64,000 nucleotides of DNA from contig CAUYLG010034897.1 in the NCBI GenBank assembly GCA_963573385.1, forward strand, positions 109,978 through 173,977. Direction: 5' to 3'. The notes beneath the pieces are model-generated. The model worked only from the letters and a program-made list of their open reading frames with translations, had not been told where the DNA came from and searched no databases. Of the stretch, positions 13,105-26,155 are shown in pieces. This DNA is from Cacajao melanocephalus. Its lineage: Eukaryota; Chordata; Mammalia; Primates; Pitheciidae. Within the stretch, counting starts at the first letter, position 1, and each line of letters opens with the position of its first letter. A program made the translations under genes and the position numbers.

Positions 13105-13150
13105 GAGAGACAGTCAGACAGAGACCAAGAGAGACAGAAAGAGAAGAGAA
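13069..13150 (+). repeat. (GA)n-rich microsatellite
   Basis: A GA run followed by degenerate GA/CAGA units. It produces an artificial Arg/Glu-rich frame. Confidence 0.95.
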
Positions 13151-16100
13151 ATTTGCAGCATCAGATGCTTATTTCAATTGGTTTGTGTTAATAATCCCAT
13201 AATAATCTAAAATGTTTTCTTAGATTTCAGGATATGTTTCATATGATAAAGGCTATCCATAGGGTATGTGCATACATCACTATAAATAACTCCCTGAGAC
13301 TATTTTATTCATTTTCTATTGTTTACCATTACCAAACTCATAAATTTATTTTATGAATATTTTTTATCAAAATGCATATCAAAGTCCACCTTTAAACTGT
13401 GATTACAAATGGGGCATCAAGCAACCTAAATAGAGCATCACAGGAGCAGGCAGCCTTTTGTAAGTCCATTCATATCAACTGTATCTATGTTGCCTCGGCC
13501 ATGGGCTGGAGGAAAACAGGATGGGTTGATCCAACACTTACAGGGACTTGTAACACCCGTTGGCAGTGGCACCTTCCTTTCACAAATCAATACTCAGAAG
13601 CAAATGTCTATTCCCTAAGGTAACTCAGGTAATCCTCCCCAAAGATCTCTGCTTATCACTGAGTATCAATATTGTTTCATTTCACATAAAATTATAGTCT
13701 TTGCTTGTTTTAAGAAAGTACATTTATAAAATAGCTTTGGAACATTATAAACATTTTATTTAAATGGGTGACTCAAGCATGTTGGTTTAAATTAAACCGC
13801 ATGCTTGGGATATTCATAGAACTATGTAAGGACTATATTTTATGAAAATGCAGGGTGCTGAGCAGCAAAATTTAATCTGGAGGGCACTTGTCCTCAGCCA
13901 TGCGAGACAAGATGTATTAGCCATGAATGAATTGCAGCAGTGCTACTTGAGTTTCTTTAATTTTCTAAACCAAGATTGTAAAAAGAATCAGTGGTATTGA
14001 ATCCCACTGGCTATGGCAAAAAGGCACTGCTCAGAGATAAAGAACGATTTATCTTCTGCTGTAAAAGAGAGCAGTTTTGGCAGATAGTAAAATACATCAC
14101 TGTATAATATACTCTAGAAAGAACATCTGAAAATATGGATTTTTTCTTAAAATTTTAAAAGTACTAATTTCACATACCTTCCCAAATAAAAGGTAATGAT
14201 AGTGCTAATTGCAAAGTATAAATATTAAAAAGGTAAATTACAGTCTAGGAAGGCATCTGCATATGTCTTTATGAGACATATTTTTAGCAATGATTCAGTA
14301 AGAAGAATAATATTTCACTTTGGTAACTAAAATACTAATTAGGCTTCAAATATTTCATGTATTACCACTATTATATCAAATTGAATATTGCCAGATTAGA
14401 ATGGTGGGGTTCTTCTGGATTTTATTTTACCTACTAAGTTATAGTTTATGAATTATAGAGTTTATCCTGCCCAGATTTTTACAAATACCACCGAATGGTA
14501 GGATGCTTTCCCTCTTTTTGAGATCTTGCTTTTTACGGTTTCTTTTTCTCTATGTAATACTTATAAGCAATTATGTTATTGATGGCCTGATCATGTCTTG
14601 TTTGTTTCTTTTTCTATTCAGTATACTAATAACATTTAACACACTTTTAAAAAGAAAGAAACATTTATTTCTGAACTATGATTTTGAATACTAGGACAAA
14701 GGAGAGAAATACTAGTAAATGATGGAACTACTCACTAACTTCGAATTTTAAGTATATAATTAACCTTACTGCTCCTTGGATAAAAAGAGCAACTATCTCC
14801 AGAAGACAACAGAAAAAGTAATATAACTAATATTTGTCAGATTTGGTAGATGATTGAATGTGTGTAGCTATTGTTTTGTCCATGTCACCAAGGTTACACT
14901 GATGCTTTATAATCGAAAACAAGTTTTTCCTTTTCTACCTTTGCAATAATTTCATACAGAATAATCAAGAAAGTTCCAGTACAGAAGAAATCAATAATCA
15001 GTACTAACATAATGTGCATAAAGTATCAGTAAAATGGGCGCACGATCAGGAGTATCTCTTTAACATAATTGGTATGTTAGTGATTCAGAATGGAAAATTT
15101 AGGGGCTACACGATTCTGCCGAATGTGCGGTTGTGAATTATAAAGCTAATTATTAAACAGAATTAAAGTGAGTGTTAACAGCTCCTGATGTCAACACCAT
15201 CACTCCCTTCAGCACCCATATTGCTGGAATGACTTGGAACAAAGAATTAGAAACAAAGGATACTTAAAAGGTAAAAATATACTTTAAGGCCAGAGATATA
15301 ATTTAATTCTCTAACTCAGTATAAGAAATACAACATTTTCATATTATATATTCATCTATTTTTAATTATGTACTATTATTTTATATATACTTTTATATAC
15401 ATGCATATAATCTGTAGGCATTACATGTATATTTTTGAAAATATAAAAAGAGTATCTTTAAATCGTTCATTTTTAATCCTATCAGTGTATCCCAGGTCAA
15501 ATTATAACCCTGAAAATCTACCTCCCATATACCATTTAAATTTCTTAGGACTTAACCCTATAGATTAATCCCAGGGTTTCACAATAATAATATATACCCA
15601 TAGTTAGGGATAAAATATAGGGATGATATCAAATTTATTCATGATATTGATCTAAGGAATCATATTACCGTTATTCAATGTGCAACACCTTTATACAAAA
15701 TTTTACAAATACTATAAGGTAAAATTTTTAATATTAAAATTTAAAAAGAGTATATAATTTGCAAATCTACAAAAGTCACATGAAAAATGTATCACTTGAA
15801 TTTACAGAAAGAAGGATTTGAACACAATAAGTGGCTTTAATATTTGACCCAATGTTTGTCTTACAACTTCTCTGTATATGTGAAAACAGTGACCTTGATA
15901 TATATATATCAGAATGATAATGGAAAAAGGAAGCTAGTATTTTTGCAAATATACTTTGTATAAGGTGCTAATCAGAAGGCTGAAACAAATAAGTTTTTAT
16001 TTTTAGTAGCACCATGGTGCACTGTATAAATATTTTATTTGCCATCAAACTTTTGAGTCTCAAAAGTAAGAACATTTTTATCAGGAAATAATCGCTGTTA

Positions 16101-17784
16101 GAGTCAAAGTCCACAGCAAACACGCTCAGGAAAGTTGCCAAGATTCCCTAGTTGGTTCTCTCAAAAACATGAAAATCAATTATTTCACTCAGAAATAAGC
16201 TTAAACATTTTACCTTCTGGGGGATAGTAAAAACTGAAAATGACCAGGAAGCTCCCTAACCTCACAGTACACACTGTTTTCCCCAGCACACTGGAGATGA
16301 TGATACCAGGAAAGCATCTGATAAATGTGAAGATCTGGGAAGGATTCTGGGAAACTCACTATGCTTTTCACAAGGGAGATTTTATATTTTTCTTCCTTAT
16401 GTCTTTCTAAAGATTTTTAATTCATGACCACATGTCATATGAAAGGCAAAAGTGTTTTTCAGAGTTCCTAATTGGACATTCGTGTTGTATCAGATATTTT
16501 CATTGGCCTCAGCTCCTTCTTATGTCTTGAAAGGTCATGCAAGACGGGTTTCAAATTGGGATGATGCCTACTGTGTCTTCTGCCATGAATGGTGACTCAC
16601 ATATGCCTGCAGCCCAAGCACAGTATGTGCACAGCATGTCGTATCTTGAACATGAAAGAGGCTTCTCCCTCATGCATGTGTTTGTTGGCATCTTTCTGTG
16701 AATCTTTCCGTTATGCATCATGACAATGACAATGAGGCACAAGGATTTATCAAAGATAGTCACATAGCTCTACATTCAATATCTGTGCTTTGCCATCGTA
16801 ACAGGCCAATAACCTAACTGAAGGAGGTTTATTATTATAATGACACTTTTAAACAACCACAACAAAAGTATATTAGAAAAGCTACTGTATCTCTTAAGGG
16901 TGAATAGTTACTGCTGTTAGTGTTATTTAATAATTTCCTAATAATTTCAGATTTTACCACTCATGACTCTATCAATGCATTTCTATTAGCCAGTACATAG
17001 TTCAAATAAATTATTTTCCTATAAAGTCGTAGGCCTAAACTGCTTCTACATTTTTGTTGCCAAGCATAAAGTTCTTTTGAAAGTCAATGTTAATTTTAGT
17101 TGAAATTATTCTTCTAAAATGTAATAATTCAGAATTTTTTTTCTTATTATGTAGTGTAATGTGTCATTTAAAAATCTGCAATTTGACAAAGATAAACCAA
17201 GATTTTTATCTTAGACATAAACATGATGCATTTTCATAGACATATAAAAAACACAAAATATTTATTTGTATGTTTCTGCAAAGACCTACTAGATGTGGTC
17301 AGAAATAGATAATATTTTTTTTTGGCTTAACAGTTACACAGCTTTTTACTCTGCATCATATCCGGGAACCATATCCAATGTAAAATTCCTAAAAGTACAA
17401 ATAGATTTGGGAATGACTGATACCTTTTCATATACCCTGTAAGATACTGCATGCCTTGTGTGGCCATTACATTATAAGGCATTCTATATAGTGTCCTAAA
17501 AATTAACATGAAGCTGCAATTTTTCTTGTCGTTGTTGTGATGGTGCTGATTTAAGTTTGGGGAAAACTAAGGACAGTTGTGTAGACTCAACCCAAAGGTA
17601 TTTCCTGCACTAACTAGGTAAATTAGTGCCTTCTTCCTTTTTCAGGTTCACTCACTCCCTTCTTTTTCCTTCCTTTGAATGAGTTAGGCATCACTAGGAG
17701 CTATACACAATATTTTAAAAATTTGTTTTATGACTATGAAAGAAGCATATTGTGAAGAAGTAAAAAGTACCACAGTACATTCCT
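13151..17784. other. Largest unassigned block
   Basis: About 4.6 kb with no recognised gene, RNA or transposable element apart from the palindrome at 13774-13807. The stretches 13390-13630, 13850-14100 and 16230-16790 have slightly higher complexity and GC than their surroundings. They contain only short open frames without recognisable domains. They could be unique sequence or very old unrecognised repeats. Confidence 0.4.
13774..13807. repeat. Near-perfect 34-bp palindrome
   Basis: The arms 'caagcatgttggtttaa' and 'ttaaaccgcatgcttg' are reverse complements except for a TT versus G difference, around a single central A. The DNA could form a short cruciform or the RNA a hairpin. Confidence 0.8.
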
Positions 17785-18015
17785 AATTAAGTTGAACATC
17801 CAAAATCTGAAAGGCAAAATCTGAAATGTTCCAACATTAAAAACTTTTTGAGCACCAACATGATGCTCAAAAAAATGCTCATTGGAGCATTTTGGATTTG
17901 GGATTTTTAAATTAGGGATGTTCAACATGTATATTGTAAATATTTCAAAATCTGAGAAAACGCTAAATCAAAAACATTTCTGTTCTAAGCATTTCAGATA
18001 ACAGATTCTCAAGAT
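17785..18015. repeat. Tigger-related nonautonomous DNA transposon (MITE-like)
   Basis: The left end ('gttgaacatccaaaatctga' at 17791) and the right end ('taagcatttcagataac' near 17986, then 'agattctcaa') resemble the two termini of the abundant pogo/Tigger-derived elements whose ends read as a '...GTTGAGTATCC' motif. The interior has the conserved 'tttttgagcaccaacatgat' and 'gctcattggagcattttgga' blocks. An internal inverted repeat joins 17791 to 17926 ('ggatgttcaac'). It has no coding capacity. Confidence 0.65.
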
Positions 18016-18062
18016 GAATTTGTTTTAGGTTTGAACTTCATTTTTGATTTGCTTTTGTCTTA

Positions 18063-18437
<375 letters not shown>

Positions 18438-18939
18438 TCACTGCAAGAGAAGAAATTACACATACGTAACTATAATGAAAGGGTTTCTGACAAATTGAGA
18501 TAATAAGGCACAGTGCCACAAAAAGTCTTTTTTATAATTGAGAATGAAATTAAAATTTTAATAAGCATTTTCTAATTTTTCTGTGTGCCACATTACAGTG
18601 GTAAGTAGATTTGGGACAACTTAACATATAATTTGGGACAACAAATCAGATAATATAGCTAGCCTCGGATTTCTAATTCAGTAGAATATTCCAAAAATAC
18701 TATTTAGAATATGTGGTTAAAATTATCTGAAAATTTTAGTGATGTTACCTGAGTGATAGGAAATTGAAGAATACACAAGGAACTATGTATCTTGGGTTTT
18801 AAGTTCCACTAGAAGTCAATGTTCTATTGTTCCTTCCCCCAAACTGATGTGATAGCAAAATACAAAGAAATAAGCCCTAACAATTAATTTTAATCATTAC
18901 AGTGACCAAACTATTAGAAAATCTTATTCTTTAGTATTT

Positions 18940-19152
18940 AAAAAAGAATATCAGAACATTTCTTAGAGGACCATCATTTGTTCAGTCTTATTTTTGCAAA
19001 GTAGAATGGTTGAAAATATAGCTTTAATTAACAAAACTGCTACTTTCCCCATTTTGGCTTTAGACCTCAATATAGTATATTTTATATACTAAACTTTGCT
19101 AAAATAATTATTTTAGTCTATCACATAATTTGATAGCCAATGAGCTATCTGT
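18940..19152 (+). repeat. Local direct duplication, copy 1
   Basis: A 210-bp stretch beginning 'aaaaagaatatcagaacatt' and ending 'gatagccaatgagctatct' recurs in the same orientation at 20217-20424 with roughly 85% identity by eye. Flanking sequences do not match. It is not recognised as a named repeat. Confidence 0.85.
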
Positions 19153-19869
19153 ATAATAAACAAACTAGATTATTGTATGCTGGAGACCAAATATTTAAAA
19201 ATGAGTTTTTAAAAGGCAATCATTCATACATTGATTAATAACACAGAATTATAAACCTGCCACTTCATTCACTAGCACGAGAACAACATACAGTCCACTG
19301 TTTGACAATATATACTTCCAAATGCTCAAACTTTCTCCATTTTCATCTGCAAGATAAATTGTCTTTAACATAATATTTCAACCAGGGAAAGCATCTGGAT
19401 TCCCAACCTGCAGACCTAAAAATAGAAGACCCCAGCAAAGGAATAAAAAAAAATATATTGCTAAAAATAATGGAGCAAGACACTTCTACATTTGGTAAGA
19501 TTCTATGATTTAAAAATAAAATAAGACTTTCATTAGCCCTGGATTACCTGGATTCAGAAAGAGTCAATTTAGATTATTCATATTAAAAACAGATTCTGAT
19601 GAACTCAGTTAAATTTTAGTTCAATATTTTCCTTTGCAATTTTTTTTTTGTATGCGCCAAGGCCACTGTATTGCACTACTCTGTCAGTTTTTCAGAGAGA
19701 AAAAGTCTTTCGTCTTTGGAGAGTATCATGTTCCATTGCTCTCTCCCGGTTGCTGAAACATCTGTAATTGGTGAGAGTATAGGCGGAGGCTGCTGGTATT
19801 TCCCCAAGTATTAGTCTTCCTGTGGAACTGAAAAGGTACTTTCAGTTTATAGATGGCTGTCCAAAATAA
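19153..19869. other. Unassigned spacer
   Basis: Nothing recognisable. The stretch 19640-19800 is somewhat richer in GC but shows no gene-like signal. Confidence 0.4.
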
Positions 19870-20215
19870 AAACCGTATTTCCGGCCTCCTTGATAGCTAG
19901 TAACATATATATAACTAAATTCTGGCCAAAAGACTGGATGTAGAGGAAAGGGAAAAGACCATTTGTCTGGCAAGCATTGTAAAAGAAGACCATATGACTT
20001 TCTCTTTTCCTATTCTCTTTCCTATTCCTATTAGCTGAAATGAGATGTAATATGGGAACTGAAAAGACTTAAGCCATGAGGAAACTTTGAGGACAGGGAA
20101 GATGTACCTTGTCCTAGCGACAAGGTGGAAGGAGGCTGACTTTGTGATAGGAAAATCATACTAGCCCTGGATTATTTACCTCTGGAAGATAATGTGTGAA
20201 AAAAACATTTCCATT
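19870..20215 (+). repeat. Unclassified ancient interspersed repeat
   Basis: The order of blocks ('tttccggcctccttgatagc', 'aaattctggccaaaagact', 'gctgaaatgagatgtaat', 'ccatgaggaaactttgagg', 'ggattatttacctctgg') resembles an abundant old mammalian repeat family. I recognise the pattern but cannot name the family with certainty (old LTR or hAT-type DNA element). Confidence 0.4.
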
Positions 20216-20216
20216 C

Positions 20217-20424
20217 TAAAAAAGAGTATCAGAACATTCCTTAGAGGATCGCCATTTATTCAGTTTTATTTTTGCAAAGTAGAATGGTTGAAAATATAGC
20301 CTTAATCAACAGAAGCACTACTTTCACCATTTTGCCTTTAGACTTCAATATTTTATATAATGAACTTTGCAAAAATAACAATATTACTCTATCATGTAAC
20401 TTGATAGCCAATGAGGTATGTCTA
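20217..20424 (+). repeat. Local direct duplication, copy 2
   Basis: Second copy of the 18940-19152 segment, 1.27 kb downstream and in the same orientation. Both contain the shared run 'tttttgcaaagtagaatggt' and end in 'gatagccaatgag'. Confidence 0.85.
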
Positions 20425-20612
20425 TAGCTCATTTTAACAACTGTTAGTTGTTTCCTTTCTTAACTTATAGCCATATCTACTCCTGATACAAGGTAAATGC
20501 TGAATTTGATTGTCCAGAAATATAGTTTTTTTCTGATTTATCATATTCTTCTTTAATCTTTTAAAATTTTATGCTCTCTTTGATTAAAATAACAACTAAA
20601 AAAAAAAAATAA

Positions 20613-20908
20613 CCGCTGGGCACGGTGGCTCATGCCTGTAATCCCAGCATTCTAGGAGGCTGATGCGGGTGGATCACGAGGTTAGGAAATCAAGACCATC
20701 CTGGCCAACATGGTGAAACCTTGTCTCTACTTAAAATACAAAAAAATTAGCTAGGCTTGGTAGTGCATGCCTGTAGTCCCAGCTACTCGTGGGGCTGAGG
20801 CAGTAGAATCGCTTGAACTCAGGAGGTGGAGATTGCAGTGAGCCGAGATCATACCACTGCACTACAGCCTGAGCAACAGTGTGAGATTCCGTCTCAAAAA
20901 AAAAAAAA
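20613..20908 (+). repeat. Alu SINE, sense (AluY-like)
   Basis: Full dimeric Alu starting 'ccgctgggcacggtggctca'. The left arm has 'gatcacgaggttagg' and 'tcaagaccatcctggccaac', the arrangement typical of the AluY lineage and its close AluS relatives. A 13-A tail follows. Confidence 0.93.
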
Positions 20909-21346
20909 TTACACATCATACCAGTAGAGAAAATAATTTGATAAATCTGGAAAAATTGCTTGTCAGCAAAAGTAACAAAGAATGACATCATCTTATACCT
21001 AAATAAGAACATAATATGAATTAAAGATCACCTCAAATATTTATTTTTTTAAATAAATTTTGTTTCTTATTTTTCTTTAATTGACAACTATCAATTGAAT
21101 ATATTTTAACATTGAATGTGATGTTTTATTCTATGCATAAGTTCCTCTTATATCCCTTACCCAGTCTTCCCTAATGTTAACATCATATATCACTACAGTT
21201 CATTTTTCAAAACTATGAAAATAACATTGTTGTATGGTTATTAACTAAGCCCCAGACTTTATTTGGATGTCACTTGTTTTCCCACTAATGTCCTTTTGCC
21301 CTTCAAGGATTCAATACAAAATAATATATAGTATTTAGTATACTGG

Positions 21347-21347
<1 letters not shown>
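20909..21347. other. Unassigned AT-rich DNA
   Basis: No recognisable gene or repeat between the Alu tail and the TA microsatellite. Confidence 0.4.
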
Positions 21348-21390
<43 letters not shown>

Positions 21391-21443
21391 CAATCATATA
21401 TATATGTGTGTGTGTCTGTGTGTGTGTGCATATATATATATAT
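21348..21443. repeat. (TA)n / (TG)n compound microsatellite
   Basis: About 20 TA units, a short interruption, a TG run and a second TA run. Likely length-polymorphic. Confidence 0.95.
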
Positions 21444-21484
21444 GGACTCTGTAACATGTATACTGCACTACTCTGGGGGTGTCA

Positions 21485-21685
21485 TGTACATTGCTATGCC
21501 AGGAACTGTTCATAGTGCTTATCTATCAATTTGTTTAATTATTACAACATCTCTAGAAGGTAGATGATGTAAGTATCCCTATTTTACAAACATGGGTATT
21601 GAGAACAAAAAGGTTAAGAAACCTTAAAAGATCACAAAGCTAATATGGGAAGAAATTGAGATTGTAGTTACAGGGACTGTGAAGT
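21485..21685 (-). repeat. MIR SINE, antisense
   Basis: Reversed MIR signature: 'gctatgccaggaactgttca', 'attacaacatctctagaagg', 'ccctattttacaaacatggg', 'aaaggttaagaaacctt'. A possible second MIR piece in the other orientation follows at about 21765-21850 but is too weak to list separately. Confidence 0.7.
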
Positions 21686-21971
21686 TACAGACATTTTAAA
21701 TTCACAAGTTTCCTATCCCATTAAAACAGCTATGAAAACACTTCTTATCTCAACAAACTGGATGATTGACTTTAAGCAAGTCAATCTCTCTGGACCTCTT
21801 TTTGCACATCCATGAAACCAGAGAAGTGGAATATATAAGCTATACAATTTTCCTACCTTAAAAACAAATCTATGAAATTGAAATATGCATCCTTAAATTT
21901 AATTTCTAGCTCAGAGACCTGCATTTTTTACTACTGTCAATCAACTTTTTAAACATAAAATGTTCATTAAA

Positions 21972-22875
21972 ACAGAAACTACACATCCAACAGAGTTCTA
22001 ATATCTAAAATCTATGAGGAACTTAAATCAGCACACAGAAAAAAACTTTAAGAAATGGGCAAAGGACATGAACAGAAACTTCTCAAAAGACATGCAAGCA
22101 GCCAACAAATATGTGAAAAAATTCTCATGATTGCTAATCATTAGAGAAGTACAAATCAAAACCATAATGAGACACCATCTCACATCAGTCAGAATGGCTA
22201 TCATTAAAACATCAAAAAGTGAGAGAGGTAGGTGAGGTTGCCAAGAAAATGGAATGCTTATATAATGCTGGTTGGAATGGTAGAAAACAATGTGGAAGTT
22301 TCTCAAAGAACTTAAAAGAGAACTATCGTTTGACCTAGCAATCCTACCATTGGGTATTCATGCAAAGGAAAATAAATTGTTCTACCAAAGAGTCACATGC
22401 ACTATGTGCATCGCAGTGCTATTCACAAGAGCAAAGTCATAGAATCAACCTAGGTGCCCATCAACAGTAGGTGGGATAAAGAAAATTTGGTACATATATA
22501 TCATGGAATACTATGCCGCCATAACAAAGAATGAAATCATGTCCTCTGCGGCTCCATGGATGTTGCTGGGAGCCATTGTCCAAACAAACTAAGGCAGGAA
22601 CAGAAAACTAAAGATTGCATGTTTTCACTTATAAGTGGGAGCTAAACGTTAAATAAACATGGACACAAAGGTGGCAACAATAGATATTGAAGACTCATTG
22701 AGCGGGGAAGGTTAGGGGAAAATAGGTTGGCAGGCTACATGTTGGGCACTATGCTCACTATCTTTGTGAAGGGATCATTAATACACCAAGCTTCAGGGAT
22801 ATGAAATTTACCCACGTAAAAAACCTGTACATGTACCCCCAAACCTATAAGTAAAAGTAGAAAAGAAAAAAAAAA
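21972..22875 (+). repeat. L1 LINE 3' end, 5'-truncated, sense
   Basis: It begins inside the C-terminal part of L1 ORF2 ('ctaatatctaaaatctatga') and runs through the relic ORF2 stop near 22643 ('gggagctaaa') and the 3' UTR to an A-rich tail at about 22875. The 3' UTR is of the old primate type (around L1PB). Several indels and stops; not coding. Confidence 0.92.
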
Positions 22876-23986
22876 GTGTCTCAACATGATAAGTAGGTTT
22901 TCTGTAAAATTACAATTGAAATTTTAATATGCAGTAGTCTAATTCCAAATATTTAGAAGTTAACTTCAGCTGAGGATTTCTCCTCCAATATAAGATTGGG
23001 TGCTAGATGCTTCTTCAACCTAACTTTTCAATAAAGAATGTGTTCAGAAAGAGTGCATTTTATTTTAGCATTTACATGCATTTGTTAGATTATACATTTT
23101 ACTAATAATGAGTCGTCTTTAACTGTAAGATGCACCTTTATATATAAGTGACAAAAATTATGTAGTATTAGTGATAAAAATTCTCTTTATATACTATTAT
23201 AAAATGTTGTAACAAAAGTTGCATTTGACATATGAATGGGTAATACAGACTGTACTTACTTGAAAATCTCTCTCATTTAATACAAAGGATTGGAAAATTT
23301 CGAATGCTTTCATTTTATATTGTGTGGAAATGACAATTTTATTACATATATTTTAGCAATAAAACAACATATTTCATTTAAAGGTATCTTTCTTTGTTAG
23401 GTCTTATAAGGTATTTGGTTATAGCTTTGAAAAACAGTATATTAATTCATCCAATTTAAATATTTGCTTTACTAGTATCAAACTTAAACTATTTTGTTAT
23501 TTTTCTCACAGTTTCTGAGAGCATCATATTCAAATTTTCACTTTAACATCACCTATTAGCGTAATAATAGTTGAAGATATTTTAATGGCAAATAAATTAT
23601 ACCCTTGTACTCTTAACAATGCATGTAACTCAAGTAAAGTGAGAAAAATATGGACAGCTTGGACGAAGTCTGTACAGACACATGTAAAAACAATTGTGTT
23701 GCTTCTCCTGCTTACAAACCACAAACCTTAAGATCACATGAATTTTAGGATGTATCATAATTTCAAAGATGCTAAAATGTGGGAGTGGTGGCAGAGTGTC
23801 ATAGAATCAGTGAAATGCAGTGTATACGTTTTTACTAAATAGTTGTCCTATTTCATGTTTAAAAGTTGATAAATTTATCTTAATAAAACATTTAATTTTA
23901 GTAAAACAATTTGAGAATATAAAATTGGAATGGTCATAATAACTAGATCCACCAACCTTAATATGACTCTGACTTCATCCTACCAA
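22876..23986. other. Unassigned AT-rich DNA
   Basis: About 1.1 kb with no gene, RNA or confident repeat. Confidence 0.4.
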
Positions 23987-26155
23987 AATTCATACAAGTA
24001 CACAGCATTTTATTGTACTTTGCTTTATTACGCCTTGCAGATACTGCGTTGTTTACAAATTGAAGGTTTGTGGTATCCCTGCTTAGAAGTCTTTTGGTGC
24101 CCTTTTTCCAACATCATGTACTTACTTCACATCTGTGTGTCATGAGTTACCCAAATTACGAAAATTACCCATTTTGGTAATTCCTGCAGTATTTCAAATA
24201 TTTTAATTATCATTATATCTGTTACCATAATCTGTGATTACTGATCTTTCATGTTACTATTGTAACTTTTGGAGAACCATGAATCACACTCATACAAGAC
24301 AGAAAACTTAATCGGTTAAGTGATGTGCATGTTCTGACTGCTCCACCTACCAGCCATTCCTCCATACCTCTCTCCCTCCTCTATCCTCCCTACTCCCTGA
24401 GACACAATATTGAAATTAGGCCAATTAATAATCCTACAACAGCCTCTAAGTGTTAAAGTAAAAGAAGTGATCACATATCTCTCACTTTAAATCAAAAGTT
24501 AGAAATGATTAAGCTTAATGAGGAAGACATGTCCAAAACTGGGACTCTAAAGACTAGATCTCTTGAGCAAAATCATTAGCCAAGTTTTAATAGAAAGGAT
24601 AAGTTCCTGAAGAAAATTAAAAGTGCTAGCCCAGTGAACAGAAATGATAAGGAAGTGTAATAGCCTTATTATGGATATAAAGAGTGTTTTAGTGGTCTAG
24701 ATAGAAGGTTAAGCCAACCACCACATTCCCTTAAACCAAAGCTTCATCCAGAGCAAGGCCTTATCTCTTCAATTCAGTGAAAGGCAAGAGAGGTGAGAAA
24801 TGCTATCTAGGGCTTTCATAGCTAGAGAAGAGAAGCCAATGCCAAGCAACAAAGCTTCAAAGGGCAGGCTAACTCTGTTAGGTTAGTGGCTAATGCAGCT
24901 GGCAACATTCAGTTGAAGCCAATGCTCATTTATCATTCTGAACATTTTAGAGCCTTTAAGAATTATGCTAAATCTACTCTGCTTGTGTCCTATAAATAGA
25001 ACAAAGCCTGGATGACAGCACATCTGTGTACAGTATGGCTTACTGAATATTTAAGCCTACAGTTAAGACTACTACTCAGAAAGAAAAAAATTCAATATTA
25101 CTGCTCATTGACAATACATTTAGTCACCCCAGAGTTCTGATGGAGATGTACAAAGAGATTAATGTTGTTTACTTGCCTACTAACACAGCAACCATTCTGC
25201 ATGCCAAAGATGAAAGAATGATTTTGACTTTCAAATTGAGTAATTTAAGAAATACATTTTGCAAGGCTATAGATGTCATAGACAGTGATTCCACTGATGG
25301 ATTTAAATAAAGAAAATTGAAAACTTTCTAGAAAATATTCACAATTTTAGCTGTCATTAAGGACATTTGTAATTCACTGGGGGGAAGTGAACAGGAGTTT
25401 GGAAGTTGTTTGCAACTTTTATGGATGACTTTGACCAGTTCAAAGTCACTGGAGGAATTAACTACGGAAGTGGTAAAAGTCACAAGATAACTAGAAATAG
25501 AAGTGGAGGCTGAAGGTTTGACTGAATGGCTGCAATTGTATAATAAAACTTGAATGAATGAGAAGTTGCTTCTTATAGATGAGCAAAGATGGTTTCTTAG
25601 AGGGAATCTACTCCTGGTGATGATGTGTGAACTGAAATTACAACAAAGGTTTTAGAATATAAAAGTTAGTTGATACAGCAGTGGCACAGTTTGAGAACAC
25701 TGACTCCAATTTTGGAGAAGTGCTAGTGTGGGTAAAATGGTATTGAACACCATCACATGTTGTGGAAAATTCTTTGGTGAGAGTGAATTAATGTGTTAAA
25801 CTTCCTTATTCTCTTATTTTAAGAAATTTCCCGAGCCATTTATATCTTAAGTAACCACTATCCTTGTTCAATCAGCAGCCATTAACATCAAGGCAAGAGC
25901 CTCCAACAGAAAAAATATGACTTATTGAAGGCGCAGATGATTGTTAGTATCTTTTTAGCAATAAAGTAATTTATACTCAAATATTTTAAAATGAAAGAGT
26001 TTTTTCCAGACATAATGCCATTGCACACTTAATAGACTTCAGTGTAGTATAAACATAAGTTTTGTGTGCACTGGGACACCAAAATATGACTAGCAGTATT
26101 GTGATATTTGCTTTATTGTGGTGATCTAGATCCATACCCAAAGTATTTCCAAAGT
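23987..26155 (+). mobile_element. Tigger1 DNA transposon fossil
   Basis: This is a decayed pogo-superfamily (Tigger1) element. The 5' part shows the conserved noncoding head: 'cattttattgtactttgctt' (24006), 'acaaattgaaggtttgtgg' (24056). A relic of the transposase follows from about 24470, recognisable from 'cactttaaatcaaaagttag' on through the DDE-domain region at 24950-25330. The right end (26040-26155) holds the inverted-repeat region with 'gcactgggacaccaaaat' and 'tttgctttattgtggtgatc'. Compared with the usual 2.4-kb element, about 240 bp are missing near 24805, where the text jumps from the N-terminal DNA-binding half to the start of the DDE half. Many indels and stops remove coding capacity. 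Active in early primates; now a fossil. Confidence 0.9.
24470..25925 (+). pseudogene. Relic Tigger1 transposase coding region
   Basis: Within the Tigger1 fossil, this stretch corresponds to the pogo-type transposase, which normally has an N-terminal helix-turn-helix DNA-binding part and a DDE catalytic domain and cuts at TA sites. The reading frame is broken by numerous single-base indels and nonsense changes, and the segment joining the two domains is deleted near 24805. Recognisable catalytic-region text includes 'tattactgctcattgacaat' at about 25097 and 'gttgtttacttgcctactaa' at 25164. No open stretch of useful length remains. It cannot produce an enzyme. Confidence 0.8.

Noticed and set aside
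13028..13210. Arg/Glu-rich 60-codon frame
   Set aside because: It arises from the GA microsatellite.
16009..16020. Perfect 12-bp palindrome 'gcaccatggtgc'
   Set aside because: A single 12-bp palindrome is expected by chance in 64 kb, and no second site or context supports a function.
21348..21443. TA/TG tract as a CRISPR or regulatory array
   Set aside because: It is a simple dinucleotide microsatellite with no spacers, and the organism is a mammal.
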